Below, one piece after another: positions 25,801 through 38,330 of a stretch of DNA of 64,000 bases. A program made the position numbers and the translations under genes. The DNA is taken from the NCBI GenBank assembly GCA_031216445.1, contig CM062214.1:26876501-26940500 (forward strand). Reading direction: 5' to 3'. Position 1 is the first letter of the stretch, and each line of letters opens with the position of its first letter. This DNA comes from Lateolabrax maculatus (Eukaryota; Chordata; Actinopteri; Acropomatiformes; Lateolabracidae). The notes beneath the pieces were generated by a model. The model did no database searches and was not told the origin of the DNA. It saw only the letters and a program-made list of their open reading frames with translations.

Positions 25801-27600
25801 GATCAGACAGAGCGACAGTGACATCCACTTCATTGTAATGTAGTTTAGTGAAGTTAATGATGACAGCAGAGACAAAAGAGCGAGGTGTGCTTTAGAAGAA
25901 GTCCCCAGCAGTCCTTCTGAGGCCTCTAAAGACCAGTAAGGAACTGGTCTTTATGGGAAAGAAAGAACGCAGCGGGATGGAGAGAATAGATGGGCGTGAT
26001 GAAAGAACTCAGGTAATTATTTAAGTGCTGTGCAGCTGACTGACTGTGAGCAGGTGTGTTGAATGCTCAAAGCTCTCCTGCAGATACTTCCTTCCATACT
26101 TAGAAGGGTGGGTCTGCAGTGCTCCATTAATGCACGTTAATTTCCTGCATGTAGAAAACGTTACTTTGGATAACCAGGAGAGTGTGATTCATTTTTACCT
26201 CCCATGCCCTTCACACACAGAATTATGTGTCTTCAGCTCCTGCTGTTCAGTTTAGTATCAAGTCAATGCATCCAGGGCTTGAAAATGTGTCTGCTGAAAT
26301 AATGAGAGGTGCAAGCTGTTGCTTCAGCAGGACCTCATGCAAAGAAACAAAACAAATCTCCAACCAAGGACGGTATTATGAACTCCTTACACTCTCGACT
26401 GACTGAAGGCAGAGCATGAAGTGTGAATATATTGATCAAAGGCGTTAGCAGCATAGAAGGTTTTATGTGGACCCAGCAGAAATGCTATATAGTACATACA
26501 TTTCTACTTATATGTGTGTGTGTATATATACATATATGTTTTATATGTATATGTGTGTATGTGTGTGTATGTTTTTTTTTTCTATGGATTAAACATTTTA
26601 CCTTTTTTGCCACATATGAAGTCATACTGATATATAATAATATAATGTAATATAATATACTTATATAATGTAATGAAATATACTGTATTTCATATACAGT
26701 ATGTTGCTGCCTTATCGTATATGAATAAATACATACACACACATTTATGTTGTATGTATATTTATAACAAATATGACATATATCTTGCTTTTAATTATTA
26801 ATTTATAATTTCTCTAGTAGATAAAGTCACTGCCATTGAGTTTATTGCTCTCATAGTTACAGATTTTAACTTTCAACTCAAACCGGGGATGCGATGAGGT
26901 TGGGGGGGGGGTTGTTGCAGGTCAATTGGCCTTGAAATAGAGCCAGACTTCACCTCAGGTTAGAATGGCCTCCTTTTCCCTTCAAAATATTCATGAAGCA
27001 ATTATAATTCATATGATTAACAGGGGGGAACACAGAGAAACTGTGATGAGCATTGTAATTATGGGATTTGTGCAATATTTGAGAGATAAGGGTGTTTGTT
27101 TTTTTCTTGCTTGTGCCTGTGAATGTGTGTGTGCATGTGTGTGTGGTTTGACATGCATGCAAAGTGCAATTGACTTGATAGGGAAGGTAAAAGCCAAATA
27201 TCCTTGAGTTCTTGTGAGCAGAGAACCTGTGCGGAAATGCTGGCATCAATATTAATGAAGCGGATCAGTAGCAGGTCTGCGTCCGACCACAAAAGTGTAT
27301 TTCTATCATAATAATCTACAATCTGTGTTTACTGGTCATAACTAAGGTACTCTGGTGTTCTTATCAGTGAGAGGATTAATATCAGACAGCAGGACGGAAA
27401 CACGTGTTTCTCAGATGCAGATGATGTTTTTCGCTCGTGTCTGAGCAGTTGGCTTATGTCGTACTGTTGTAAAATGAGGAGAAAGCGAACACACCGTCTG
27501 TCTGTCTCTCTCTCTCCTCTCACTGACTATCTTTCCGGATGTACCCCCATGTCTCCCTATAGCGAGACTCTGCTGTTGTTGTTTTTGTCTTCACCAAAAA
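22890..27600. other. Intergenic, no gene recognised
   Basis: AT-rich non-coding DNA with a C13 run (24248-24260), a TA/TG-rich stretch at 26510-26790 and a G10 run near 26902. Open frames here are short, and many fall in T-rich or CA-rich sequence. Nothing was assignable. Confidence 0.45.
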
Positions 27601-27639
27601 GCGGTTTCTTTGCTTCGTAGATAGATGATTGCTTCATAG

Positions 27640-27960
27640 AGTGTGAAGTGTGCGTGGGCCAAGCGGCAGCATCCAGGGCTGAAAAATGAAGCCGAAAACT
27701 GCAGTTCCTCGAATGGCCACTTGAGGCTGGCACTAGTCAATCCCCATAGACCTCCATGTTAAAAAGCCCAACTTTACAGTGGAGATAAACATGTTTACAG
27801 CCTGGTACAAATAACGATTTTGGTTTCAATAGTTTATTTCCCTCGTCCATGGTAACTGTACGGGAGGTGAATTTTTATACAACTCACAAGTTATGCATAA
27901 TTAAGGGTGTGGCCGCTTTGAGAGACAGGTAGTGGCTATCACAGGCATGATCGTGGCGAT
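27640..27960 (+). repeat. Teleost dispersed repeat, part 1 of a composite family
   Basis: Words in order: CAGGGCTGAAAAATGAAGCC, AACTGCAGTTCCTCGAATGG, CCACTTGAGGCTGGC, GTCAATCCCCATAGACCTCC, CCCAACTTTACAGTGGAGAT, AAACATGTTTACAGCCTGGT, then a TTAAGGGTGTGGCCGCTTTG end. I know this string from many teleost genomes. It has no coding capacity. It appears to belong with the sequence at 34022-34566. Confidence 0.7.
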
Positions 27961-28913
27961 GCGTATCTATGTCCTTGTTTTGGGGTATTTTCTGTGTTTT
28001 CATCTTGGAACTTAACCATAAGCTGCATAAAAGGCTACTGACACTGGGTTACATTTATTATATACACAAATATGCTTGGAAGTTTGAAAGGGCACTAAAC
28101 TTTGTGTGGAGTCCTTTCCAAGACAAATGTACGGTTGGGATGCTCTGAGTTGAGATTTTCTGGTAGCACAGCAGGATGAAGGTGGCGATATTCTCTCTAT
28201 GAAGGTGAACTTGAACCTGAAATCGAACACAGTGTGTGTACCTGCTGGCAGTGTGGGGATCCAAACAAAGGCAATCAACTGGAAAAGAAAATAAAGACAC
28301 TTTCCCACAAGGAAATACAAGCAATCATGTGATATTTAAACAAATTTCTGGAGATTACAAGCAAGCAAGCCGATGTGTTAAGACTGCGACTAACCTGTGC
28401 ATGCAGCTTAGTTGCAGGGCTTAATTGTCTCTGCAAACGTGTCCTTTGGTTCATTTGAACCAGAAAAAAGATGATTTCTGCAACATGCCACCTGCCGAAG
28501 GGGCACATGGCACAGTCAGAAAGCTTCTTAATCCAGTTTGTGTCTGTTTCTCCCACATACTGTATAGTAAACCTGAAACACACACAAAATAACTTTGAAT
28601 AGAAATGATTCAAATTGCATGTTATTAAAAATCTTCTCCACACAAACTCCTGCGCCCGTCTTGATAAATGAGGCAGTCTCTGAGCAACATGAGCCGACGC
28701 TCTCGCTACGTTCAATACCTCAGACTTCATCTGCTGTCCCACCGGCTCCATGGGAACAGGTAATCAAGTTTGGTGAGCTATTGTCTTGGAACGGCAGCTA
28801 CCTGCCTGGTAATTGGAAATGAGTGAGTGTGATGCGGAAAGACTGTTGCAAGATTTTGCTTGGGTGAAAGAGACAGAAGGAGAGAAGGTGGCAGAGAGTG
28901 AGACAGGTTTATG

Positions 28914-28916
<3 letters not shown>

Positions 28917-28959
<43 letters not shown>
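28917..28959. repeat. (GT)n microsatellite
   Basis: Uninterrupted GT run of about 43 bases; a looser CA-rich stretch follows at 29088-29139. Both generate repeated-residue open frames that are not genes. Confidence 0.97.
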
Positions 28960-28961
<2 letters not shown>

Positions 28962-29405
28962 AGCCAGATTGTCAGGGAGACGCTGGCATGGACGGTGCCA
29001 GTGAAGGCTCGCCGTCCCCCAGGATTCCTCTGCGGTGATGGCTATTGGTGTCTGTCTCCCCCGAGGGACCGCTGCCCTGTCATCTCTCACACACATACAC
29101 GACCAAAACACACACATGCTCGCACACACACACACACAATCCTCAGACAGCATACTGCCTCCCAGGTATTAGTCTGTTGTGGGGTTTTTTTCAGTTTTTG
29201 GGACATACACACTCACACATTCCTTCACATCTACAAACGTGCTCCTGTGTATTAGTTTTTTGTGGGACACGCACACAACACATACTCAAACAATGGCTTG
29301 TAAGGTTCAGCCATTACTACACTGTGGCATCCATTATTGCCCAGCACAACGACAACAAGGTCATGCCTCGAGGAGATCTGCATTTTGTCAAAACTGACAC
29401 GGTAA

Positions 29406-29432
29406 TGCTGCTGCTGCTGCTGCTGCTGCTGC
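29406..29432. repeat. (TGC)9 trinucleotide repeat
   Basis: Nine uninterrupted TGC units, in non-coding context. The polyleucine or polyglutamine frames across it (29045-29515) have no other support. Confidence 0.95.
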
Positions 29433-29702
29433 CCAGGTTTATGCATCACTCTCAGGTTGTTCCTTCTTGACATTTTCAGCTCAGTAGGTGGCTGGAAATC
29501 TTTGCAGCACAACAATTTGAAAGCACGTCATCAATTCATGTTTTTCATATGTTGCCGTGTGTTTGTTACCTACAGATGGAAAAGAGCAATAAAAGCTCAT
29601 TTAAAAGCACATTTAGTCAAATACATAAGTACTGGCACTTTTATATATATATTATAAATTATGTATTTATATTTTATATTGTGAGACATGTATACATACT
29701 GG

Positions 29703-30594
29703 GTACCACTTGCTGAGCATAGTTTAAAAAAGGCTAATAAGTGGTAACGTTTGTCTTTATTTACATTAATAAATCATTTACTAATTCTTTAGGGATCAGT
29801 TATAAGCCATCAATAATGTTTGCAATGCCAGGATCTGGAAAATTCATATTGGTTTATGTCCATCTCCATAAAATCTTGATTTATTGTTTCAGAAAGCTCT
29901 TTGATTTTACAGGAGGACCCTTCAAATAGACAGTTCTTCCACTTACCTCCTGCTACAAAGCTGCTGAGCATCAGGACCAAAGTTAATTTATTTTTCTTAA
30001 CATTTATAGCTGCAGCTTTGCTGGATTATTTTGAGAAGAGCCTTTTATTAATAATGAATTAACATTTAAACCGCAGACCTGATGGTGTTTTACAATATGA
30101 GAAACTCATGACCCTTTATAATGATTTACTCAATGGCTAGTGAGCCAACCCAGAAGTTGTTTTTATTAATGGCTTGTTATTGATCTATAAAGCATTAATA
30201 CATTATTGTAGTGCAAATACCCTTTATTAATAACTAACTGACACTTATTGACACTGCAGACTTATGAAAAATGTGTGTCCCTTAATGACTTACTGACTTT
30301 CTAATGAGCCAAACCCCAGTTATTCTCATTAATAGCTCATCAATAGTCTACAAAATATTAATAAATGATTATTGTAGTGGAAGAACCTTTACCAATAACC
30401 AATAAACAATGCCTACTTCATAATTATTTTAAAGTAGGAAACTCATGACACATTAATGACTCACTTTCTAATAAGCCAACCCTAAAGGAGTTATTACTGA
30501 TCTATAAACATTAATAAATGATTTATTAAACATGAATACAGCCAATAGTTGCAACTTATAAACCTTTAAAGTATGGTTTATTATAAAGTGGTAC
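29703..30594. mobile_element. Candidate non-autonomous DNA transposon with internal repeats
   Basis: A perfect 9-base inverted pair, GTACCACTT (29703-29711) and AAGTGGTAC (30586-30594), bounds about 0.89 kb of AT-rich sequence. From about 30060 the interior repeats a diverged unit of roughly 150-190 bases: an AACTCATGAC-like word, then AATGACTYACT, TAATGAGCCAA, CTCATTAATAGCTC, GATCTATAAA and ATTAATAAATGATT, seen about three times. Both features fit teleost MITE-like elements with tandem internal modules. No transposase coding. Outer boundary and target duplication are not proven. Confidence 0.5.
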
Positions 30595-30699
30595 GACACA
30601 GGGAAAAGGCCCAGAGAGAAGTATTTAACATGTTGTATGTTTACAGTAGAGTTCCCCGGTTTAAAGAACTCAATACTAAACCCTGAACAACTCTGCTGC

Positions 30700-31330
30700 A
30701 GAAAGAAATGTGTTGCAGGCAAGTGCTAATTACTGCCAAAATATTCTATCATTAACCATCACGAGTTATGTATGTGAAGAGCAAGAGAGAGAGAGGAAAA
30801 AAAGACAGCTGGTGAGACGGCTCAGCAGAGGGATTTGGCGACTCCGGAGCGTCTTCCTCCTTCCCACAGTGATCCGTCCGGCTGAGTCCCACAAACACAA
30901 AGAACTGTGTTTTGGATCAGGGCATCGCTTATTACTGAGGAGCAGGGAGGGAGAGGCAGAAGGGGAGGTGGGGAGGGGAGGCTTAAAAGGAGAGAAGGGA
31001 GCGATTGGGGGCAAAGAGAGGGCCAGGAAAGGATGAGTGCCAGCTCTGCCTGCAGTGTCCATCTCAGATCCCTCCATCCTCCCCTTCATCCTCTCCCACC
31101 ATCCTGTCCCTGCTTCGCCTTCCCAACAGCTGGCCAGTTTTTGCCCCGGCAGAGAAAGGCCTCTCTGATGGCGCGCACTAAGACATCACTGTGTCTTCCA
31201 AATAAGAACGAAGTCTCTATCTCCATGAATTCACACCCGCTGTCTCCTCTCTCACATCCTCCTCTCTGGTCGACCCTCGCTCCTTCCCTCGTTTCTCCAC
31301 GGCCTCCTTTTCACCCTCCAACTCTTCTTC
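30700..31330. other. Intergenic, purine- then pyrimidine-rich stretch
   Basis: Strong strand asymmetry: GA-rich from 30780 to 31035, then CT-rich from 31060 to 31480. Open frames of 100-190 codons here run through this low-complexity sequence on both strands and show no domain. They are not called as genes. Confidence 0.5.
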
Positions 31331-31333
31331 TTA

Positions 31334-31354
31334 CCCCCCCCCCCCCCCCCCCCC
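31334..31354. repeat. (C)21 mononucleotide tract
   Basis: Twenty-one consecutive C within a pyrimidine-rich region. Its length is probably unreliable in sequencing or assembly. Confidence 0.97.
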
Positions 31355-31499
31355 TTATCTTCTCTCCTTGCTTTTTTTTCTCGTCCACGTCTCCTTGCCA
31401 CCCCCCAATCTCCCTCTCTTACTCCAGCTGTCACTCCGGTCTCCGGTCCCTTTGGACCGGCCTTCCAGTCCAGTTTTAATTGACTTGGAGTGACATGCA

Positions 31500-32640
31500 G
31501 CTGAGACGATAGGAGCAGTCCTCCTGGGGAGGTCGATATGTACAGATATGGAGCGTCTCCAACACCAACTGGACTCCGCAGAGTCAACAGTGGTTGGCTG
31601 CAGGCTGTGAGAAGCAAGGGACTTTTCAAGGGAGATTTTCTTTATTTTTAAGTCCCGTTGCAGAAATGAGGCCGTGTACACCATGTGAGGTACTTTGATA
31701 TGATAACATGACACAAATAAAATCACGAGGAAAATCACACAGATTTAGCCGTCAATATTTTGAGTTGGTGCAAGTTGCTGCTTTAAATCAATGCTGTTAA
31801 AGCTGTGAAACCAAACAGCTACACTGTCTGTATTACTACTCTCTCTTACTATTATTTTTATTATACTCTTTGAATGGATCATACTGAACTTTCTAATAAA
31901 AAGAGGCACACAATTCTTACAAGGTCATGGTCAAAGTGAAACATTCATTCAAAAATAATAACAAAATAATATTTAATTTTGTAATAAAATGTAACTTTGG
32001 TCAACTCGTTTTATTCCTTCAACTGTTAATTTTGGACTGCACCATTTTCAAAATATCGTTTTGAGCACCGTTTTCATTTTTAATTGATTATTCTGTTCTT
32101 TATCATGAAATATAAAGGAAAAAGTACAGGGAAATGAATCAGGCCAGACTTTCCAATTCTTGGTATCGTCTCTCCTTGAGCAGGCAACTGTTCCCATTTC
32201 TATTCTTAAGTTCTATTCATGAATAAATATGGCAATATTTTCATGGAAATTACAACGTTTACCTTGGGAACAGGCTGAAGACACAGAGGCAACTTTACAT
32301 GTGAAATCATCAAAAATATCACTAATAAGCAGGAGGAAATTCAGTAAAATAGTAGTTGCACAGAGGTAATTAGGTTTGATTTGTCTGGTAGAAGGTCTGC
32401 AGGGTTTTCACCGGCGTAAACACAGTAGTCACTTGTGTTCACTTGTGATATATTTTTAATTCTGGACCTCTCAAACGGAAAGCCGCAGTGACCGCAACAT
32501 ACCACGCAGTTAAATAATGCATTCACAGAAACTCATACATTGGTTTTGTAATAAAAAAAGCTAGGAGAGAGAAGCTGAGTAATATCAAGGTGGATTTTAA
32601 TTGTCATTTTGCAACACGGTTGTACAACAAAAATGCAAGT
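31500..32640. other. Intergenic, nothing recognised
   Basis: AT-rich non-coding DNA. No open frame, repeat family or regulatory feature can be supported. Confidence 0.5.
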
Positions 32641-32658
32641 TGTTGTCTTTTCATGCTA

Positions 32659-32694
32659 CACACACACACATGCACATGTATATATATATATATT

Positions 32695-32765
<71 letters not shown>

Positions 32766-32767
32766 TT
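32659..32767. repeat. (CA)n and (TA)n microsatellite
   Basis: A short CA run (32659-32670) is followed by a (TA)n array to 32767, interrupted by TTTATATGTGTG near 32692-32704. The array is self-complementary and can form hairpins. Confidence 0.95.
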
Positions 32768-32769
32768 CT

Positions 32770-34020
32770 CCAAAGCAAAACTCAAAATGTTACCAGGCAC
32801 ATAACATGAATGTAAGGTTTGGCATGTTGGCGATGTACAAACTGTTAATTCCGTCTTCATAGTAGTTTGAGCAGTGGAAGGACAGATTCATTTGTTTCCT
32901 GGTTGCACATAAACTCCCCAAACTGAGCTGTTTTTTAGCCTTTTAAGAAAAATCCGGTTAACTTTGGTATGTATCTAAGTAAATCCTGATCTCGCTTTTC
33001 TTTTTCTTTTTGAGCCTTTCGCTTTTGAGCGCCACTCTCATGCCCCCTTAATTCTGCCATGGTTGCAGCTCATAACGTTGCAACACTGTGACACCAAACT
33101 GACCAATCAGTGTCAACAAATATCACAACTGGCAACAAATTGGCCAATCAATCAGCACACAGGATTTATGACATTCATTTTATAATTTCGGTCTGATAAG
33201 TGAATGGGGGGTGTGGGTTTATAAACACTAGCACAGTATTGATTCTTTACACGGACAATTGCGCAAAATGTCTCTTACAGGCTGCATTACAATAAAATCT
33301 AGAGTTGAAATAGTTCATATTCAAAGGGAGAGTGGACTGAAATGTATTGTTAAAAGGCACTTTGCTTCAAAGAACCTGTCAATAGGCGGAGGTGAGTGGG
33401 TCATCTAACAATTTGTTGTAACAACATTGGCCTCGAGGTGAGGCAGAATGTCAGGCCTCTCACAGCGCTCAGCAGGTGCACGCCCAAATGGATGACCACA
33501 CAAAATGGCAGAAGACCAAAAATGGAGGCTATCATGAGGTTACTGACCATATGACCTCTGCTGTACAGTTCCAGAGAGAGCCCTTTGAGAGCAGCCTGTA
33601 TTTGAAGTCAACAATGCATCTATGATGGAAAAACATCAGGGGGTAGTGTTCAGCCACAGCCAAATCCACAAACACTGGTGCAAAGTTTTGTCAAGTTCCC
33701 TTTTTGTGTTTGCTGCTGCTGAAAGCTGCTCTTTGGGGCTCGAGATAGTTTTAAATCTAAATCAGTTGTTGCAGCACAGCACCGCATACTGAGTTTATAG
33801 TCTTTGTTGAGTTTTGATCCACTGTAATAAAAGATGTTGTTCTCTCAAATGTATTCAAACAGTGGCTGCCAGTATGGGACAACACACTGACGGACCCAAG
33901 TACACAAACACACAAGCAAAAATGAGCTTTTATACAATTTATATTTACTCTGATTAAAAAAAAAAAGAATGATGCTGATTATAAACAAGGTAAACAAAGC
34001 AACAAGGGCTACTGCAGAAA
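32770..34020. other. Intergenic, nothing recognised
   Basis: Non-coding. Contains several CCAATCA words around 33100-33150 and an A12 run near 33956. No gene or repeat family was recognised. Confidence 0.45.
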
Positions 34021-34021
34021 G

Positions 34022-34566
34022 GGCAGGGGGCGACTCCACTGGCTGATTGTATAGAAGTCAGTGAGAAAATGACATGACTTCTCACCTGATCTATTACCTC
34101 AGTAAACATTCTTCTAATGAGTTTATGGTCTCAATCACTAGTTTTAAGTCTTCTTCAGTAGAGCAGGATGTTCATTTAGTAAATTATGATCCTGTTTAGA
34201 ATCAAATAGACAATAAAGCAGCGTATGCTTTAAGGCGAGGCTACCTTGTGATTGACAAGTCATGGTAAAGTCCCGCCCATACAACTGCCGGACTCAATCC
34301 CAAGCGAACAAACAGCTGTCAATCATCATGTCACACCCCCTTTTTATACCATCACATAATCAATTAAAACAGAACTTGAACAGACATCAATGTGATGAAT
34401 GAAGAACTACCTCAAATGACAGAAACCATTTATTTGACAAATTCTTCGTTTGGTACATGTCCCATCTGCTTACATGCAGTTTATGACCTGTACTGCAGCG
34501 AGCCACCAGGGAGGCTTAACTTTTGGGGAGCTGTCATGTCGTCCATCTTTATATACAGTCTATGGT
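34022..34566 (+). repeat. Teleost dispersed repeat, part 2 of a composite family
   Basis: Ordered words GGGGGCGACTCCACTGGCTG, GTATAGAAGTCAGTGAGAAA, TTATGGTCTCAATCACTAGT, AAGTCTTCTTCAGTAGAGCA, GGCTACCTTGTGATTGACAA, CTACCTCAAATGACAGAAAC, GAGCTGTCATGTCGTCCATC and TTTATATACAGTCTATGGTC match a repeat I know to be abundant in teleosts. The end word is a frequent boundary of that family. The open frame at 34392-34706 lies mostly inside it and is not a gene. Confidence 0.75.
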
Positions 34567-34870
34567 CAGCACTGTCAAGACAGTTTGCTATTGGTTTGGT
34601 ATATCAGCACCCTGGACAGCTCCAGGATCAGTCTGTGGCTAAAAAAACATTTGTTTGTTCAACCATGATGTCTAATTCTTCTACATTTTCAAACATGAAC
34701 ATTTAACTGGGTTCAAACTTAATACCAGTTGCAATCATTTCTAATATCAACAGCTGACAGGAAATAAATGTGGAGCCAAGCTGTTTCCTACTGATGCATT
34801 TCCAATGAAAAGGTCCATACAGACATTTTATATGTGCAACTAAAAAACATGAAGACAGTTTGAATCTTAA

Positions 34871-34876
<6 letters not shown>

Positions 34877-34956
<80 letters not shown>
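34877..34956. repeat. (AT)n microsatellite
   Basis: About 80 bases of AT dinucleotides with a single C interruption near 34935. Together with the array at 32.7 kb it is a likely site of length variation. Confidence 0.96.
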
Positions 34957-34959
34957 ACA

Positions 34960-37390
34960 GTATAATTCTTTCTCACAGTCAACTGTTTCTGAAAATAATC
35001 CCATGCAGCAGGCAGGAAGAATTACGCCTAAGGAAGAGCACAGAGCTCCAAACGCCTTGCCTACTGTATGTGCATGTTAGATTACTGCCACCCTTCTGTT
35101 CATCTTCTGCTCTGCATGCTCTTCTGTTTATTTAGTACATGTAAAGCATCATAACAATTCTTACTCTTTGCAAGTGTGTTGTCTGTCTTTTACTTCGTAT
35201 TAAACACTGACCCTCTATGGAAGTCCCATAGTTTATGATGTCGATGTTCACATATTTACTAATTAAAATGAAAATTAAACATGGTTGGTTGTGTGTTGCG
35301 TCTTTACAGAGATTCATTAACTCAACTCATTAACCTAAGTGGGTTTGCTTTATCAAAAGAGCTTTGCTTCTGAGCGGTTCCATATATCCTATCCACATGC
35401 AGTGATCCTTATGGAGCAACTCAACTAAAATAATATCTAATTAAATAATCAGGTTGCATTTCTTTCTGTATGTGCTGCCAAGTCATGCATACACTCTGCG
35501 CTGGAGGGAAGGATTTTGAGCACAGCATTAACCCCTTGATAGCCATTTTCCATCTTTTATTTCCCCTTGAGTAGCTTACGGAATAGGAAATAATCCAATT
35601 CCACTCTGTCTGACAGTATCACATGTATTCTGTATCAGACTTTTACAGCTCTTCATCGAAGATGTGTGGTTTTACACTGTATAAACTATTTAACCCAAGA
35701 TATCCATCAAATAGAAATATTACACCAAAATTGAAAATAATGTTCTGTGTGAACAATGTTTGGATTGCGCAACATGAGTTTGTAATAACTGGCCACTGGT
35801 GGATCAGTGGGATTTAAGAGGTTAAAGAAAAATTGTTATTCTCAAATTGCCCTGCTTCTCTCACTATCATTTTTAATGCTGCTGTTTAAATGGAAATTCC
35901 TTATAGATCCAAAGAAAGTCTGTCCAGTCAGTCTTTGTAAGAAATATGGACACTTAACAGAATTTCCACCAAGGCACATGTTGTATTCCTATCACCTCTC
36001 ATTATGCTGGACAGAATTCAGTTCTCAGTCTCATTGTCGCTGCGGTTTGTGTCACACCAGATGGAGAGCCACTCTTTGATTTGAACATAAAGAGAGGCTG
36101 TTCCTTCTACTTTTGATTTGCCCAAGCTGTAAAAATGTCATTCGAACATGATGTCCACTGTTGAAACCATTTAACTAACAAAGGTTTCAGGGTTTAAATG
36201 TTGTCATTTCTGTCAAATATTGGGTGTAGGAGTGTATTTTCATGCGGCAGGGATTTGGATTGCTATGGAAGACAACTTCACTGTTAAGATGCTTGGAAAT
36301 AGTTTTTTATATTTTGTGCCTCATATAGAAATTGACAGTGCCTTCTTTTGCAGCTGCTTTTAACATACACTATGTGTTGGGTGTTTAGATTGGTGTTCAG
36401 TAATGTAAATCAGATTAAAGCTGGATTGGATACATATGATTTAATTTCATTTAATTAGTAAGTTTGATTTAATTAATAAGTTTGTCCTCAGATGTGGCTA
36501 TAATATGTACACAAAATGACAGGTGAGAAAGAGCTGGGATAGTAATAAGAAAACTAATAGCGCTGACAAATTATATCCACATTGGATCATTGTAGTTGTC
36601 TGTTTCAACAGTGATGATAATAGCTAGATTAAACAGCGTTTTCCTCCATTTTTACACCCAACCTGCGAAAACAATATATCTTGGAAAACCTTTGTGAAGT
36701 GAAAGAAAAAGTGCATATGACAAAACTTTCTGCCTTTATAACATATTTAAATATGATAAGAAGATGAAGAAAGCAGAGAAATGTGCATGTTGAGATGGAA
36801 AAGAGCAATCTGATTTCAGCGGGAACGCTGGAGTCAGATTTTAATGTCAGGTGCAAAGGTAATCCGGATAAATCACATCCAGACACAACGCAGATAAGAG
36901 ATGCATGTTAATGCCGGGAATAAAGGGAGACACACTGGTCTCCCTGACAACCACACCGGATGGTCTGTCGGGATCAACCGTGAGAGTAGCTGAACAACTG
37001 TAATTGCTTGATGAGTAAGCCACCCTGAGCACTGGAAATTTTGTCTAGCATTCACCAACCTTCAGCGGGTATCACTCCCATTCAGTAATATACCAGCCTG
37101 ACATTCAGACACACCCTGGTGCTACAGGAATCCCATTACCACAGTGGGATTATGTTGCTGTCTACATATTAGTGGATGTGAGTGTGTATTGTTTTCTCAG
37201 ATTGTCTCATGCAGCTGAACTCATTTTCTTAATGTAATGCCTGCAGGCCAACACAAAACTCCATCCAATGGGCTTCAAGATCATTCCATTAGGTCAATTA
37301 AACGGTCATCTCACAAAATTACAAATAAGACATGTTAATATTTACCTCTAGTTGTATCTAGCATCATCATGCATATAGGTTGAATTTGCC
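34960..37390. other. Intergenic, no gene recognised
   Basis: AT-rich non-coding DNA. Open frames up to 91 codons lack domains. Words TTTAATTTCATTTAATTAGT near 36441-36480 form a small homeodomain-like cluster. Confidence 0.45.
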
Positions 37391-37394
37391 CAGA

Positions 37395-38330
37395 TTTTGA
37401 TATATCCATATCTGAGATTTCTGCCTCCAACCCAATAGAATGGAGGTGAATGTCATTCTGTTTGTGCTGCTCATCATCCATAGACCTCAATGACAACAGC
37501 TTTTATTGGAACAACTGTCTACCAAAGAAAAGGTCCCCAGACTAGTGCCAATAGTTCCTGTCATTATTAAGAATAACAGAGTAACAAAAGCTCATGACAA
37601 TATTCTGTAAATCAACTGGCTCAGCTCCCCACTTCACCACATTTCTCAGATAGCTTTCTCTAAGGTCCGAGGTCAGGAACTGGTACTGGACCAAAAAACA
37701 CCTACATGTCCTCCAAATTAAACCACAAGATATGTCGTTAGTAACTGCCCTCCAGAACCACACATTAAAGAATTTTTCTATGGCACTATGGATGACGCTG
37801 TTAGTTAGTGCTTTCCAAAACTTTTACAAATCACTTCAGCTTCAAAAGTAAAACTGTTTTATGACCTGACAGCACAATGGTTATGGGTCGGTACGGTTTA
37901 GGCACAAACAGGACTTGGTTTGGGTTTAAGTAAATCCTTAATTAAGGTTTGAAAAAACATCTTGACTTGGGTCATGGTGGTCATGGTTACAAAGAAACCA
38001 ATGCTGACTGTTGGGTGGAAACAGGAAACAAGCAGCAGTCCATCTCTCCACGTCCCAACGTCCTCGTGCAAATAGAGTTTCCCTGGCTACCTATATTGTT
38101 ACATTATCATTTTACATTATTGTTGCTCCATATTGTATCTCACAAGTCTACAAGAGCCTTCACCACTGAAGAAGTGTGCTTTGCTGACGGGGGGTGTTGA
38201 CATGGCTCCTAAAGGATCGTCTTGATCTCAACATATGCCCCAGAGGACAGATCCAAGACCAAAAAACCACAGGACCAATGCTCCCTTCAGAAGCCGAGCT
38301 GTGTCAACAAACAATGCAACGCTGGCCAGT
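37395..38330 (+). repeat. Block of dispersed-repeat fragments
   Basis: The left part has TCTGAGATTTCTGCCTCCAA, AATGGAGGTGAATGTCATTC and TGTTTGTGCTGCTCATCATC. The right part (from about 37900) has GGCACAAACAGGACTTGGTT, ATCTTGACTTGGGTCATGGT, GGTCATGGTTACAAAGAAAC and AACAAGCAGCAGTCCATCTC. Both resemble repeats I have seen scattered in teleost genomes. Boundaries and relationship of the two parts are uncertain. Confidence 0.5.

Noticed and set aside
28275..28751. 158-codon minus-strand open frame
   Set aside because: No recognisable domain, no codon bias, no splice context.
29406..29432. (TGC)9 as a coding polyglutamine or polyleucine tract
   Set aside because: No surrounding coding evidence; treated as a microsatellite.
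31168..31233. ATG with MARTKTSLC, resembling the MARTKQTARKS start of histone H3
   Set aside because: Only the first five residues agree. No further histone sequence follows, and the frame runs on as proline/serine-rich low complexity.
30907..31479. 190-codon open frame, the longest in the window
   Set aside because: It runs through GA-rich then CT-rich low-complexity sequence and the C21 tract. Both strands are open; no domain.
32590..32862. Tyr/Ile repeat open frames on both strands
   Set aside because: Translation of the (TA)n microsatellite.
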